NCBI GenBank assembly: GCA_030770425.1
Contig: JASJFT010000017.1
Location: 62,001-126,000, forward strand
Source: Darksidea phi
Taxonomy: Eukaryota > Ascomycota > Dothideomycetes > Pleosporales > Lentitheciaceae
Length of the DNA: 64,000 bases
Reading direction: 5' to 3'
Made by a program: the position numbers and the translations under genes. Positions 23,164 to 36,000 of the stretch are shown here, in pieces (positions within the stretch are counted from its first letter, which is position 1; each line of letters starts with the position of its first letter). The notes below the pieces were generated by a model. The model saw only the letters and a list, made by a program, of their open reading frames with translations, had not been told where the DNA came from and searched no databases.

Positions 23164-24735
23164 ACTCTCGCAATAGCTGCTAAAAAGCGGGGAAATGAAA
23201 CGATGTTAGAAGTCGCCGCGTGACGAGGTATTCTTTGACTTGCGATCTCGCAACGCTGACATAAGACACCGTATTTTCGTCCGTACTTGTTTCGGTTAGA
23301 TCAAGGGAGCTCCGTTGATCAATGAGAGACCACCCAAAAATACGAGAGTAGAACCACAACTCTCACGGTTAACAAAGAAAAAGTGAAAGCCGGGTTTAAA
23401 AATTCGGGTCGATGACAAATAACAAGTCTATTAATACTATAAATATCAATGGCACTGCCGGTAAACTCCGCAAATGCAATCATAGAACTACTTGACCGAT
23501 CTTTCTCAAACTACTCGAAAATGAGCCGTATTTTAGCGCATTTGGACTCATTGATGCCCTGGTTAGCGATCACGCCCCACCAAAGTAACTAGACATCATC
23601 TTCTTTCCTTCAAGCGAGCTAAGGAGCTGCAGGTCGTTCTCCCAGATGAGGTCGTTCTTGGCGATACTCATCCTGGCAATGCCCACAGCGTAATTGATCA
23701 AGGTGAACGAGCACGCATTTTTGTTCCCGTCAAAATCCATGGTCAACTCATAGGTGGTGCGGTTGTCGTGATACATATGAATGCTGGAGGACCGATCGTA
23801 GTAGGCAGGACAAGTCTAGCGACGTTATTGGCGAACACCAAAATAGTTTACCCGACCGAGCGGATATATACAAGGCATTTGCGGCGGAAAATGGTGATCA
23901 AACAAAATCATAAGGACAACTAGGTTTCAATTTTTGGTATGTAAGACGCAACTTTAGGCTTTGGCTTCTCAATCTTAATCTTGGTGGAAGATTGAGAGAA
24001 AGTAGAGAAACCGAAGTCTTGAGAAAAGAAGCAATTGAAGAGAACAAATTACTTGGAAAACTTTCTTGTAAGCATAGGATGACAAGGAGTAGAAACCGGT
24101 CTATTGTCTTGCTCCAAACAGCGGAATTGTACTGCCAAGTTTCCGTGGAGGTAGATCCGACCATATCTATAGGCGAGCCATGGGAGATGGGACGAAGATT
24201 ACCGTTCCGTCAATTGCACGAGTCCATTTGTAGTCAGCCACTTTGCGGGAACTGGATCCTGTTTACCTTCACGGGATAGCATCCAAGAGGGTATATTGAA
24301 GATGTGGATAGCTAAAATTCAAGTGACAGAGTTGGACGCCATCCTTTACAAATGCCCGGCAGATTAAGACGATCCTCCTGATTAATTGTAGCCGAAATAG
24401 TAAATTGAGCTAGACCACAGTTCAGTGACCGAAATTGTGTTTTCGCACTAGCCAGTGATCTAGGCTCAAAGCGGCTTAACGCATATAACCTCAACTCCAG
24501 CATCAATTGACTGCAAAACCTTAAACGTGCGATCAACGGAGGAAGGTGGATGACAGACAGAAGACAGACAGGTTTGCGCATGACAGAGAGACGTGGGATC
24601 GACAAGCAAGCTGCAAGTCGCGAGCTACTGACCTCGGGAGTCAACCCCCGTTTCAATCGAGTTGCTTTATGCAACAACCTTAGTGAGCAACCCGACTTAA
24701 AGGGTATCGAACACCCCATACAGGAGAAGGCGACG
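23164..24735. other. Intergenic, one possible small spliced ORF
   Basis: Mostly featureless. On the minus strand, an open frame 23570-23776 (YELTMDFDGNKNACSFTLIN) can be extended through a 45-nt GTAAAC..CTAG intron to an ATG near 23858, but no homologue is recognised. The short stretch before 24736 is promoter for the hydrolase gene. Confidence 0.35.
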
Positions 24736-25810
24736 ATGAGTTCTTCTCATCTAATGTCCCGTATCCATATCTCTGCGCCCACAACTACCGCCACCAAACA
24801 AACCTACATCATCTACTTCATAACTGGCAATCCCGGATTAATCGAATACTATCGCACTTTCCTTACACATCTATATGGCCTTCTTACTGTAAACAACGAT
24901 GATATCAACATCCACGTCTTCGGCCGAAGTCTTTCTGGCTTCGAGACTGCGCCTTCCTCGCAAAGACACGGACCGCCCTACGGCCTCCAGGAGCAGATTA
25001 CGCATTCTGAATCTGCACTCGAAGAGCTAATACGGACTGTGCGACTGGATGAAGGTACGAGGGACGTGCGCGTGCTTCTGATGGGCCATTCGGTGGGCGC
25101 ATATATTGCACTTGAGATTATTAGACGACAAAGAGAAAAGGCGGATGGCATGAGGATCGTCGGCGGCATATGTTTGTTTCCAACTGTAATGGACATCGCC
25201 AAGTCGGATAGTGGGAGGAAAAGTAGTGTATGCCCCACTCCTTCTCTTCTACCTCAGACACAATCATGTTAATGATTGACAGTGGCTTCTCAACGTCCGC
25301 CCCTTTGCGTATATTGCTTCTCTCGCAGCCAAAGCCCTCACCGTCTTCATCCCAACATCCTTCCTCACATTTCTCATCCACACCTTGCTATCATTTCCCC
25401 CCTCCGCGGCAAACGTCACATCTGCCTTCATCAAAAGCCCCCACGGAGTTCGCCAAGCACTACACATGGCCCGCGACGAAATGCTCCAGATAACGTCAGA
25501 TACGTGGACTGACGACATATGGGGCGCTGCACATTCCACTTCTCACGCGCAACCACGCCCTTTCCTCCACTTTCTCTTCGCTAAAAAAGATCATTGGGTC
25601 GCGAATGAGACGAGGGATGAACTGATCAAGACACGCGGAAGAGGGATGAGCGATGAAAGCGATCAGGTGGAAGAGTGGAAACCGCGCATGGAAATTGATG
25701 AAGAGGAAGGATGGCCGCATGGATTTTGTATCAAACACAGTGTACCTGTTGCTAAGCGGGTGTTTGAGTACATTAGTGATATCATTGAGAAGGATGAAGG
25801 GAGAGGGTAG
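24736..25810 (+). CDS. Lipid-droplet-associated serine hydrolase (LDAH family)
   Basis: Alpha/beta hydrolase of the LDAH/DUF2305 family (human C2orf43, yeast YPR147C), proteins on lipid droplets thought to act on neutral lipid or sterol esters. Exons 24736-25227 and 25283-25810, joined in phase 0 by a GTATGC..ACAG intron; 339 residues. The frame is open upstream to 24550, but MSSSHLMSRIHIS fits the family start. Visible motifs: IIYFITGNPGLIEYY (oxyanion-side strand), the nucleophile elbow GHSVGAY near residue 118, an acid in FAKKDHWVANETRD, and the catalytic His in GWPHGFCIKHS. A hydrophobic segment (FIPTSFLTFLIHTLLSF) follows the intron and may help droplet attachment. Convergent with the next MFS gene (270-bp spacer). 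Confidence 0.92.
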
Positions 25811-26080
25811 ATCTGACACCAGACAGAAAGAGTCGCTCGCCGCCATCGGGCACGCCAATTCCCAATCACCGCCACCGTTGTACGCGAGGTCCTGCGTGGC
25901 CTTCAGACAATATTCCACGTTTCTCATAGTTGCTACGGGAGTCTACTGGACTCCTTACACAGTCTAGTAGCACCGATCCAATGCATAGAATAAAGTACGA
26001 TTTGGAAACTCGAACGCTTACGAAATTCATCCGGTATGTATAATACATTTTCCTCCCGAATATCGGATACACAACAAAAT

Positions 26081-27555
26081 TTACTGCGCCTTGTTCTTGC
26101 TCTTTCGCACGATCTCCGTACCGGGTGGTATTTTTAGCCCACCAAAGACTAACGCACATACTGCAACCATGCCCGTAGCACCGGCTGCATACGCTGCCTC
26201 CCGGCCTGCCCACCAGTAGAGGGAGCAGAAGATGAGTGGCCCAAGTGAGCGGCCGATTTGTCCTAGGGTACGAGTCAGTTCAGATCTCGAAAGCTGGATT
26301 CAAATGCTGGTTATGACATACCGAAGCTCCTATGGTTCCCTAGCTTGCCACCCCGCTCGCCTGCATTCGCCTCAAAGCTACTTAAGCTATTCAACCCAGT
26401 AACGACCGTTGCGCTCGTAACTGCTAGAAGAGCAGCAGCAGTGTACAAACCCTTTTGAGTGTTCACTGTCCGTAGCAAGAAGAATGCAACAGTGCAGCTG
26501 ACGACGCCCATCTGTACTACCCTAAGTGGGTGCATGCGGCGCACCACGGAGCCCTGGAGCAAAGACGCGATGAGGCCAATGAAGCCAAGAAGTTTCCCGG
26601 TCTGCGCAGAGCCGTACGAGAACAGGTCGTAGGTCATAAAAGGCAGGGAAAACTCCATACCAGAGAAGAAGAGGATGAAGATGAAGTGTGTTGCGTTGAG
26701 AATGGTGTGCGAATTGGTGCGGACGCGGGGCTTCATCTCCTCTGGTTTGGCGTGTCCATTGCCGTTGGCAGCTGCCTTCGCCGTGCCATTGCTTTTCGGT
26801 GTTGCCGTAGGAAGGGTTTCGGGAAGGCAAAAATATAGGTATATGGTCTCGGTGATGATCAGTAGCAGTGAGAAGCCGGCCGCCGTCGCGAATGGGTTAT
26901 CCTTGACACTCTGGATGGTGCTCAGATACGCGCCCAGCGTCGGCCCAAAGGTAAACGCAATGCTGAAGCACGCACCCACCAAGGCCATTGTCGCGCCTCG
27001 CTGACTCTCATCGCTGATATCCGTCGCAATGGCCATAGCCAGTTGGACATTTCCCTCGCTCAGCCCGCCCACGACTCTGCTCGCCAGAAAGGTGCGGAAG
27101 TCGGATGCAGCGACCCACAGCGCAACGCTAAGCACGTTGCCCATCATAGACCACAGCAGCGCGGTCCTGCGTCCATATCTATCCGAAAGAGTGCCGATTA
27201 TGGGCGAGGCGATGGCCTGGAGCAGCGAGAAGAGCGAGCCGAGGGCGCCGCCGAGAAGGACGATGTCATAGCGGTCGTTGATGGGTCGCGCAAACGAGTT
27301 CTTGTAGGCGTTCAGGGTGTCGAGGATGCGTGAGAGGACGGTTGGCGATGCGTGCTTCTGCGAGGCTTCTTGATTGCGGTAGAATGCGAGGAGTGTGGGG
27401 AATAGTGGGAGGATGAAGGTAAACGAAATCTGTTCTTAATTAGCCAGGACACGGTTTCGGGCTTGAACGCGTACAAGATCGAGTAGCAGCGAAATGAACA
27501 GTACTTTGAGCACCTTCTTCCGCAGCGCGACGGGCACGGGCAGAGAGTCGGCCAT
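26081..27555 (-). CDS. MFS transporter (TetA/SLC46-like, 12 TM)
   Basis: Three exons: 27475-27555, 26322-27429, 26081-26262; 456 residues. Exon 1 is short (MADSLPVPVALRKKVLKVL) and splices in phase 0 to ISFTFILPLFPTLLAFYRN, completing helix 1. The A-motif GTLSDRYGRRTALLWS and the second-half motif RVVGGLSEGNVQLAMAIATD are clear. A Lys/Asn/Gly-rich loop (ANGNGHAKPEEMKPRVR) separates the two six-helix halves. The last exon completes GQIGRSLGPLIFCSLYWWAGRE and ends in a lysine-rich tail. The fold resembles proteins annotated as tetracycline-resistance-like transporters in fungi (yeast YCR023C); the substrate is unknown. Divergent from the thioesterase gene. Confidence 0.9.
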
Positions 27556-28256
27556 GCTGAAATTGTGCTGTAACTTGCTACCGGTATTGCGGATTGAACA
27601 TGTACACAGGCTACAGAAGAGGCCAGCTGTAAAGTAGGTTGAATACGCGGAAAGGGGAAACGAGCTCAGCTCAGCAGCCTACACGCCGGCGATTAGGCGT
27701 CATAGACATCAAATATTGAATTGGGGGCAAGGTAGGCCAGCCTCGATCGGAGATGCGCTTAGAGCTATTATAAGGCGTGCACCCGATTCGACAACGTGGA
27801 ACCACGTCGCGAGCCAGAACAGAACGCCGCCCTGATCGACCTTTTGCGGTCCTTTACGGCAACGCGCACCCACCCGAGACGGGCCTGACGCTGACGCTGT
27901 GCGATCGCCTGCAGGAGCTTGTTTCGAAACACGGCCATCTTGCGAGGGCCGCTCCGTCATCTGAAGGAGCTGTGAGGTGCAGGGGTGGAGCAGCCGAGGC
28001 ATGCTTCATCGTCAGCGACGTAGTTCGTGGTGCAGTACATCGGCCCTCACGCTTAATAGGGTAGCTATTTCTCTCTTTTACACCAAATCCGTCTTTCCCC
28101 TAGACGTTGTGTATCCCAGAGGCTCTCAACGAGCAATATCAGCTTGATTCGGTTAAGCGGGAACGCCGGCCGGTATATGCACACCATTGTCGCAAAGAAA
28201 GACGGTCATTACAGTCGAATACGCGCATATTCCATTGACTGATTACTCCTATCGCG
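27556..28256. promoter_or_regulatory. Divergent promoter of MFS and thioesterase genes
   Basis: 701-bp spacer between divergent starts. Open frames within it look like shadows. No specific site identified. Confidence 0.4.
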
Positions 28257-29070
28257 ATGGCCGAGCCCGAAGCAGATCGAAGGAAAGCTATTAGGGCAGT
28301 CGAAGCCATGTTCGAAAGATACCGGATCCTAGCAGAGCAACGGCCAAAAGACCACATTGTCAGCCATCCAAGTCAACGCATCATCTCCAATAATTAACTA
28401 GAGTAGGACTTCGACCGCGAAGTAATGAACAACCTAAAAATCGTCGACGCCGGTCTTGACGGCTCGGTTACATTCGAACTCTACATATCGCCAAACTTCA
28501 GCAACCTGAATGGTAAGCCCAACCCCCCTACGCCCCCTGCAAAGTCCGAGGCAGCAAGAACGATCATCGGAGTGCATCACTGACGACTTCGGATCACGAA
28601 CGGAAAACGCCCGCCAACCTTCCCTGTGTATGCAACCTGGGAAATAGTATCTCCATCTGATCATCGATTGGACGAACGACCCTAATTTTCCACCAGACGT
28701 AATGCATGGCGGCGCTGCAGGCGTAATCTTCGACATGGCTACTACCACGGCCCTGTGCCCTGTCGCTAGGCCCGGATACTGGGAGTTCATGGGCGGCGTA
28801 ACCCGTAGCCTCAACATTTCCTACCTCAAAGCCGTGCCCATCGGCGTCACCGTCCTGCTCCGCTCCAAAGTCGTGAGTGTGGGTCGGCAGATGGCTATGA
28901 TACGCGGTACGATGGCAAGTCTGGATCAGAAGATAGTTTATTGTACAGTTGAGCATCACAAAGTCAACGCGCCGGTGCCGGAGAAGCACAGAAAGGCTAG
29001 GGTGGCGTGGGACGAAGAATTCGAGAGAGAGTGGATGGAAAAGGGGAAAGAGTACAAGTCGAAACTATAA
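28257..29070 (+). CDS. Hotdog-fold acyl-CoA thioesterase (ACOT13/PaaI-like)
   Basis: Three exons: 28257-28358, 28408-28512, 28697-29070; 193 residues. Exon 1 starts MAEPEADRRKAIRAVEAMF, exon 2 holds the first strands (NNLKIVDAGLDGSVTFEL), and exon 3 carries the hallmark HGG of VMHGGAAGVIFDMATT followed by the long hotdog helix and sheet (TRSLNISYLKAVPIGVTV). ACOT13-type enzymes hydrolyse medium/long-chain acyl-CoA as tetramers, often mitochondrial; no clear targeting peptide is seen here. The second intron is long for this window (184 nt). The C-terminal tail is very charged (EEFEREWMEKGKEYKSKL). Substrate is inferred from family only. Confidence 0.88.
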
Positions 29071-29161
29071 GATATGACATGACAACAGATCTATGATACA
29101 TATCCGCAGCCATCACCCCAACACCAGAGTACAATCATAGTCTCGCAAGCAAAGTGTATCG

Positions 29162-32100
29162 CTAATAGAAGGCTTCGCTAATGTCCAACAAATGCCCATC
29201 CAACAACCTCTTAGCCTGCACACCAACCTCTCTCCTCTCATCCTTCAGCTTTTCCCTATACGCTAGCTCCAGTAGAGTCCTCACCTCTGCTTCCCCAAAG
29301 GAACCACCGGGAACTTTGAAGCTCCTGCCAGACTCCTTCGCCCATGTCACAATAGCCTCTGGGCCCGCCGTGTATAGATCCAAGAACATGGCTGAAAAGG
29401 CAAGCGAGGTGGCTGGCTCAATGTTCTTGAGATTCTGCTGGAGGACGAGCATGTTGAGCTGCAAATGCGCGCAACCATTCGTGTTCATCTCCTTGACGCG
29501 CGTTGTGATGAGATGAAGGAGGTATGTGTCTGTCAAAGGAGATAGACCAGTAGTAATGTGAGTGTATTGGGAGGCGGGAAGATACGAGGAAACTTCAGTG
29601 TCGTAGGATGTGAGCGCGGTGGTCAAGGCTTGGAGTGACGGATCAGGGTCTGAGAGCGCATTTTCGAGAACGTAGGATGGTTTTATTGTTGCGCTGAGAG
29701 ATGAGAGAATTGTGAGGCGGAGGGAAAGGTGGAGTGTGCGGTGCACTGTGGCGGACAAGTGTTGGTATTTTGATATCACCATGTCGAATTGCCTAAGTTA
29801 TTGTATTAGCACAGTTTGAAATTGGGGAGGTATATTTTTACGCACCCGGCAGTTTCTTGGTTCAGTGGCAAATAGACAGAGACGCCGCCCGACCTAGGTT
29901 CTGCAGATGCAAGCAACGTCCATCTCGTTTTATACCTCTGGTTCCCTGATTCAGGCTTCGACGAATCCGTCGCCCTGTCGCTGATATGCTTTAGTTGCGC
30001 AACCTTCGTCGCCAGCCACTGCATGCTTGTAAACAGCAGGCATAGGCTCTGCACAGTCTTCTTATCTTGTATCATGTCTTGCTGGTCAAGGGGATCCTTT
30101 TCGACCGACGCGACTAAGAGTGAGATGCTCTTCTCTAGCAGCCCAGAAGATGATTCAGCATCAGCCTGGAAGAGCTGGGCAATGGTGCCACCGATCTCGT
30201 TCTCAGAGTCTGCATAAATGGCTGTGGCCTTCACAAGTCGGCCTGTACCTGCTTTAGCTTGTGAGCGGGCCACTAGGGCTTTAAACCAGCCTGTGCATTT
30301 CTGGGCATAATTGTTCATTTCTGTAATGATGAGCTGAGAGAAGGCTTGATCGTGCGGTAAGTTATCCAACATCTTACAAAAGGCCGTAATGAAGGTGAAG
30401 AACTTGGTTGTGCCTTTGAAGATGGGTTTCTTGGAAAGTTGCGACCATTGCGGGTCCTCCTGGAAGGCGTCTAGCTCGATGAAGGTTTGTGAGCATAAGT
30501 CGATGAGTGTCTCTTCAAGTTGGGGATGGAACACATTGACAAGGAAATCGTCAAGGAAGGAAGTCAGGGTACTCATGACAATATCTGATCCTTGCGGTAC
30601 GACTTCCTTGAGCCTAGTCAGAAAATCCAGCGACGGTGGTAGTAGAATGCCCATGTTAAAGACACTCGGTTCGACAAGCAATTTGTGCCCGGTGGCGCTA
30701 CCATCGAGGTTGGTGCTTGCATTAGTGGAAATGTCGTCTGGTCTCTTCGAATCGGATACAAGCCCTGGCACTGATGATTTCAAAATGAATTCGAGGTCTT
30801 CTCGTTCCTGTGTGAGTTCCGAAGATTTGGTATCCATGTCGGATAGCTTGAACATTCGCTTGTTTCTGTCACGCGGCGCGCGTGAGAAGACGCTGTTGTT
30901 GGCTGCCTGGCCTTGACCGCCTCTATATGAGGCTTCGCCGTCGGTTGCGAGATAGTCGTGGAGAAGGGAGCGAATCTACGGATGATCAGCAGGGCCACCG
31001 TAGTTACATGTCACGGCTACATACCTCACTCTGATATAGCTTCCACAATTCCTTAAACCCACGCGTCAGGGTTGCACTTGACGAGTCTCGCATGCCTTCT
31101 CGGCGGACAATGCCTGCTACGATATCATATACTACACGATGACTTTCCGCAATAGCCTCGAACCGAGCGTAAAGCGTCCATAAAAGATCATTTAGCAGTC
31201 CTGTGCGTAGGTCGTCGCTCTCGATGCCAACGTTCACCTTCTGACCCTTCTTGGCCGCATATGCTCGTAGTACACTTGGGTGTCGCTGTGCTACTTCGTT
31301 GTTCGATTTCTCGACAACTTTGAACAATTCAACCGGTAATCGCTGCTCGATAGTGTCAATTGCTATATCGAGACGATTCATCTTGTTCAAAGACTCCACT
31401 ATGAGGTGGATATACTGGAAGGTGTCCGCTTCGGGGTTTCTTTGGGTATCATCCGTCATCTAGCAACGGATGAGTATTTTAATATGACCAGATGCGAACA
31501 ACTTACTGGCTCCGACAGATCAAGACCGTCCAAAAAGTGGTACAACAACCTCCCCCGGACATCGGTCTGTGCTCGCTCAGACAGATCGCCTTTGGACTGA
31601 TTCTGCGCATACCCTTTCCAGCGGTCCTCACAATAGGGCGACTTGAGATACAGATGGTTATGCAGCTCTTCGATCAGAATGTCTGTCAGAGAAAGTTCTT
31701 GGTTGCTCAAGTAAGTGCGCAAATCGCTCAATGCGCCAATGCTTTCCATTTCGGATCTCCGTATCATCCTGAGCGCGTCCTGGAGGATATCGACAGCGGT
31801 CAAGAAGCGCTTTTCGGAGATGCGAGCCTCGAGCTTGTCAGGCACAAGTTGCAGCTGCTCGATAGTGTTCAGTATTTGGATCATCTCGTCATAGTTCTGG
31901 GAATCAGTGGCAAAGGCCTTCAACTCGGGCTTGGTGGTCGAAAGATGCACCTTGGCCCGCGTAAGCGATTCTTTGAGCGCCTTGACACGATGCTGGGATG
32001 TTTGGAGACTGTTCTGGATCTTGTGAAATGTACCGATTGAGCTGTTGAAGCCCTGGTGATGCTCTGCCTTGATGTTAGCGACTGCTAGGTAAAATGGTTG

Positions 32101-32612
32101 GTAGACCTGCCGTTGACAATAGCCTTGAGTGCAAGTTGCAATTCCTTATGCGTCTGATAGAAACGCGGGGCCTGATCTGCTAGACCTAGCGAGCTCGTGT
32201 CCATGAGCTTCAACGAGACCTCAATTGGCACACACTTCTCCTTGGTCATGAAGTCCCAATTCTGCTGGATGTACTGCAGGATCTCCTCCATCTTCTGGCT
32301 CCCTGGACCAAAGCGACCTGCGCCTTCGCCGGGCCGCTCTCCGCTTCTTCGGCGTGTCTGCTGGGAGCGCTCAAGGCTCGTGGGTCGCTGGACCACGGCC
32401 GCTCCATCGATGCGCTCGTTGCGGTCCGGGAATGCCCCATATCCGCCAGGCCGGCGTCGTCGCTCCGCGCTGGGCCTCCTGGGGTAGTCATCCCTCGCAT
32501 AGTCGTCCTGTGCATTGTTGAAGCCGCCGTATCCGCCCTCACGAGAGTTGCCATTCATATAGCCGCCGTAGCCATTCTCGCGTGCGCGCAGCGAACCGGG
32601 GTTGCGCGACAT
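29162..32612 (-). CDS. SEC8: Exocyst complex subunit Sec8
   Basis: EXOC4/Sec8, a rod-shaped subunit of the exocyst that tethers secretory vesicles at growth sites. Five exons: 32111-32612, 31507-32063, 31025-31459, 29846-30975, 29162-29792; 1084 residues. The first 110 residues are Gly/Arg/Tyr-rich and disordered (NGYGGYMNGNSREGGYGG), then the conserved Sec8 N-terminus (QYIQQNWDFMTKEKCVPIEV, SSLGLADQAPRFYQ). The helical bundle continues (LVPDKLEARISEKRFLTAVD; LSNQELSLTDILIEELHNHLY). Exons 2-5 join cleanly at GT..AG sites. The exon 1/2 join is less certain: the alignment asks for AIVN|EHHQGFNSS, which needs a GC donor at 32110, while a GT donor three codons earlier would give AI|AEHHQGF. Divergent from CTR9. 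Confidence 0.93.
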
Positions 32613-33043
32613 GGCGTCTACAGGTCGCAGAGGAGAGACGGGGGTCTTCGGGCGTGGTCGAGGCGCATGGCGTGCGGTAGGAAGGAGCGCGTCTTACACT
32701 CTCTGTAGCTCTAATGCAAGAGCCGTGTCCAAATTATATCCAGGGACCGTCCAAGCTCTTTCTCCGTCCTTTTGCTACCGACATCGGGTGCGGGTGGTTG
32801 CCAGTCGCCAGACCTCCGCTCCGCCCTCCGCTCCGTGCACAGACGCCCGCGTCGTCAGTTTTTCCGGGGGTCGCGACTCGAAGCTCTCCTCTCACCACGC
32901 CCATTCCGTCTTTATTCCATCGCATCAACCCAGGTGTGCTTTTCCGCCTTTACCTCGTCTCCCGCGTGTGAGATGCCCCGCTAAAAACACACGACGTCGC
33001 AAAACCCACTTGCATCTGCGCGTCCCTCCGCACGCCTGGCAAC
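32613..33043. promoter_or_regulatory. Divergent promoter of SEC8 and CTR9
   Basis: 431-bp spacer, GC-rich with pyrimidine-rich tracts toward the CTR9 start. No TATA box; consistent with housekeeping-type promoters. Confidence 0.5.
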
Positions 33044-36000
33044 ATGGCCGGCCACAGCAATGGCGCGAATGGCGTGAATGGCGCCGGCACCTCGTTCCCG
33101 CCGGAGCGCTTCTCCAAAGTCCCGCCTGCGATTACGGTAGCGGTCGCCGAAGCCGACGGTCCCATCGATGTCGAAATCGCGTTGGATGACGAGATCCAAG
33201 ATGATCCAACGGAGCTGTGCACACTGCTGGAAATGGAACAGAGCGCAAAGGCCACCTGGGTCACAGTGGCGATTGCCTACGCGAAGCACAAGAAGCTGGA
33301 CGTGGCGATTGAGGTGCTGAGCAAGGCTATTGGCGTGTTTGCCCGGGGACGGTCCGACGATAGACTCAGCATCCTCAACGGCCTCTGCTGGTTGTATCTG
33401 CTCAAGTGTCGTGAGGCCCCGCGCGTTAACAGAGACAATGACGATGAGGTGCGCACGAAGGAGTTCTACATCCAGGCTGCCACCAGTGTCTTGAACGATG
33501 CCTCGCGCATCAGCCCCTCGTATCCACCGCTGTATCTCGCGCGCGGCGTCCTCTACCTCCTCCGCGCCTCCCTGCAGGGCCCCTCGACGAGTGCTGGGCC
33601 GACAGCCATCAGCTCCGAACGCATGGACACGCTCAAGCAGGCCGCCAAGTGCTTCGAAGACGCCCTCCGCACGTCGGGGGGGAAAAACCTCATGGCGAAG
33701 ATGGGGAAGGCACGGGTCAGCTATTCCATGGCCAACTATGCGGATGCGCTGAAGGGCTACCAGAACGTGCTGGAGAGCTCGCCGGGTCTCATCGACCCGG
33801 ATCCGCGCATCGGCATTGGCTGCTGCTATTGGCAGCTTGGCTATAAAGACGATGCGGCGAGCGCCTGGCGGCGGTCTCTGGAATTGAACCCCAACTCGAA
33901 AATTGCTCTCATTCTGCTTGGACTGCACACACTACAGCTCACGGCCCAGCTCCCCGCGTCGGACCCAGGATTCGCGAGCTTGACTAAGAAGGCTGTGGGC
34001 GACTACATTGCACCCTCTATGAAGCTAGACAACATGTATCCTCTGACATGTGCCACGCTTAGCAGCTGGTACAATGTCAGGAAAGCCCTAGACAAGGTGG
34101 AAACTCTCTCGCGGCGCGCCATCGAGCTTACCGACGTCAACGCTATTGCCAGTGACGGCTGGTATCAGCTTGCTAGGAAGGAGCACTCCCTCGATGATAC
34201 GCACAAAGCCATGGACTACTACGCCAAATCTGATCAAGCTCGTGGGGGAGATGATCGCGGCTATGTTCCTGCCAAGTTCGGATCCGCGCAGATGCGGGTG
34301 CTTATAAACGATTACGACGGTGCCAAGTTCCGCCTCGAAAAGATCCTCCAGCAGCAGCCGCTCCCAGAGGCGCAGGCCCTACTAGGTACCCTCTATGCTG
34401 AAGATGTGTTCGCCGCCCAAGCCGCCAAGTCGGCTGAAGACAAGTCTGTCGAGCTGAGAAAGGCACTCAAGTACCTCGAAGATGTCCAGAAGGCGTGGAA
34501 AGATCCAAAGAAGAAGCTGGTTCCAGATGCTTCAGTTCTCCTGAATTTAGCGAGACTCTACGAAGCCGATCATCCTGATAAGAGCCTGAAGTGTCTCGAG
34601 GAAGTCGAGCAGATGGAGCTAGATGGGATTCCGGAAGATGACTACCCGGAAGGCATCGAAGACGAAGCTGAGCTCAGAGCAGCTCTTCGTGAGCTTATGC
34701 CGCCTCAACTACTCAACAACATGGCTTGTTTCCATTATCAGGCTGAGCGCTACGCCCGAGCGCGAGACCTCTTTCAGACGGCTCTCAACGCTTGTGTGAA
34801 GGCCGCGGCAAGAGACGAGACCATCGATACCGACGCACTCGTCACCTCGATCAGTTATAATCTGGGTCGGACTTACGAAGTGGAAGGAATGCTGGACGAT
34901 GCGAGGGGCGTGTTCGAAGGGCTCCTGAAGCGCCATCCGGACTATATTGACGCGCAGATCCGCCTTGCCTATATCGCTTTACGGCAGAGCCCGACTGATG
35001 AGGGTCCAAAAGCAGTCAAGGAGCTTTTCAAGGAGAACGAAGATAATCTTGAAGTTCGAGCTCTTTTTGGCTGGTACACCAACAAGTCAAAGAAGCGGGG
35101 TGTGAGTCTAGTGGACGATCCAGAGCAACGACACTACAAACATACCCTACAAAAGCAAGACAAACACGACCGCTATTCTCTGACTGGTATGGGTAACATC
35201 CACCTTGCCACCGCTCGCGAGATGCGGAGAGACACAGAACAGGACAAAGAAAAGCGCCGGAAAATGTATGAGCGGGCGGTCGAATTTTTCGATAAGGTCC
35301 TTCAGTTGGATCCGAAGAATGCTTATGCAGCACAAGGTATCGCCATCGCCCTGGTTGAGGACAAAAAGGATTACTCGACAGCTCTTCAGATCTTCACAAA
35401 GGTCAAGGACACAATCAAGGATCACAACGTCTACGTCAATCTGGGCCACACATACAGCGAGCTCAAACAGTACGCACGCGCAATCGAAAATGTAAGCTTA
35501 TTTATATCGCTTATAGAATGCTTTACTGACGCACTGTAGTATGAATTAGCCTTGGCTAGAGATCGAGCGCACGATGTGAACATCCTTGCTTGTCTAGGGC
35601 GCGTCTGGCTCGCACGAGGTCGGCACGAATCAGTCCTTAGCCACATGAAGACGGCGCTGGAGTACTCACAACAGGCTCTCAAGGTCGCCCCTGGCCAAAA
35701 CCACCTCCAATTCAACGTTGCCTTCGTTCAGTTTCAAGTCGCACAGCTCGTCTACAATCTCAAAGAGACACAACGAACACTTGCTGATGTCGAAGAAGCG
35801 CAGAACGGTCTGGAAGAAGCTATCAACACCTTGGACGCCGTAGCGAATTCGCCGAATCCACCTTTCAGCAAGAACGACATTATCCAACGAGCGAACATGG
35901 CCCGAAATACCATGCGTAAGCAGTTAGTTCGTGCTCACGAAATTCAGACCACTTATGAGCAGGAGAACGCAAGCAAGCTCGAGCAAGCACGCCAACTGCG

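Noticed and set aside
32981..33928. 315-codon minus-strand ORF within CTR9
   Set aside because: Antisense shadow of well-supported TPR coding sequence.
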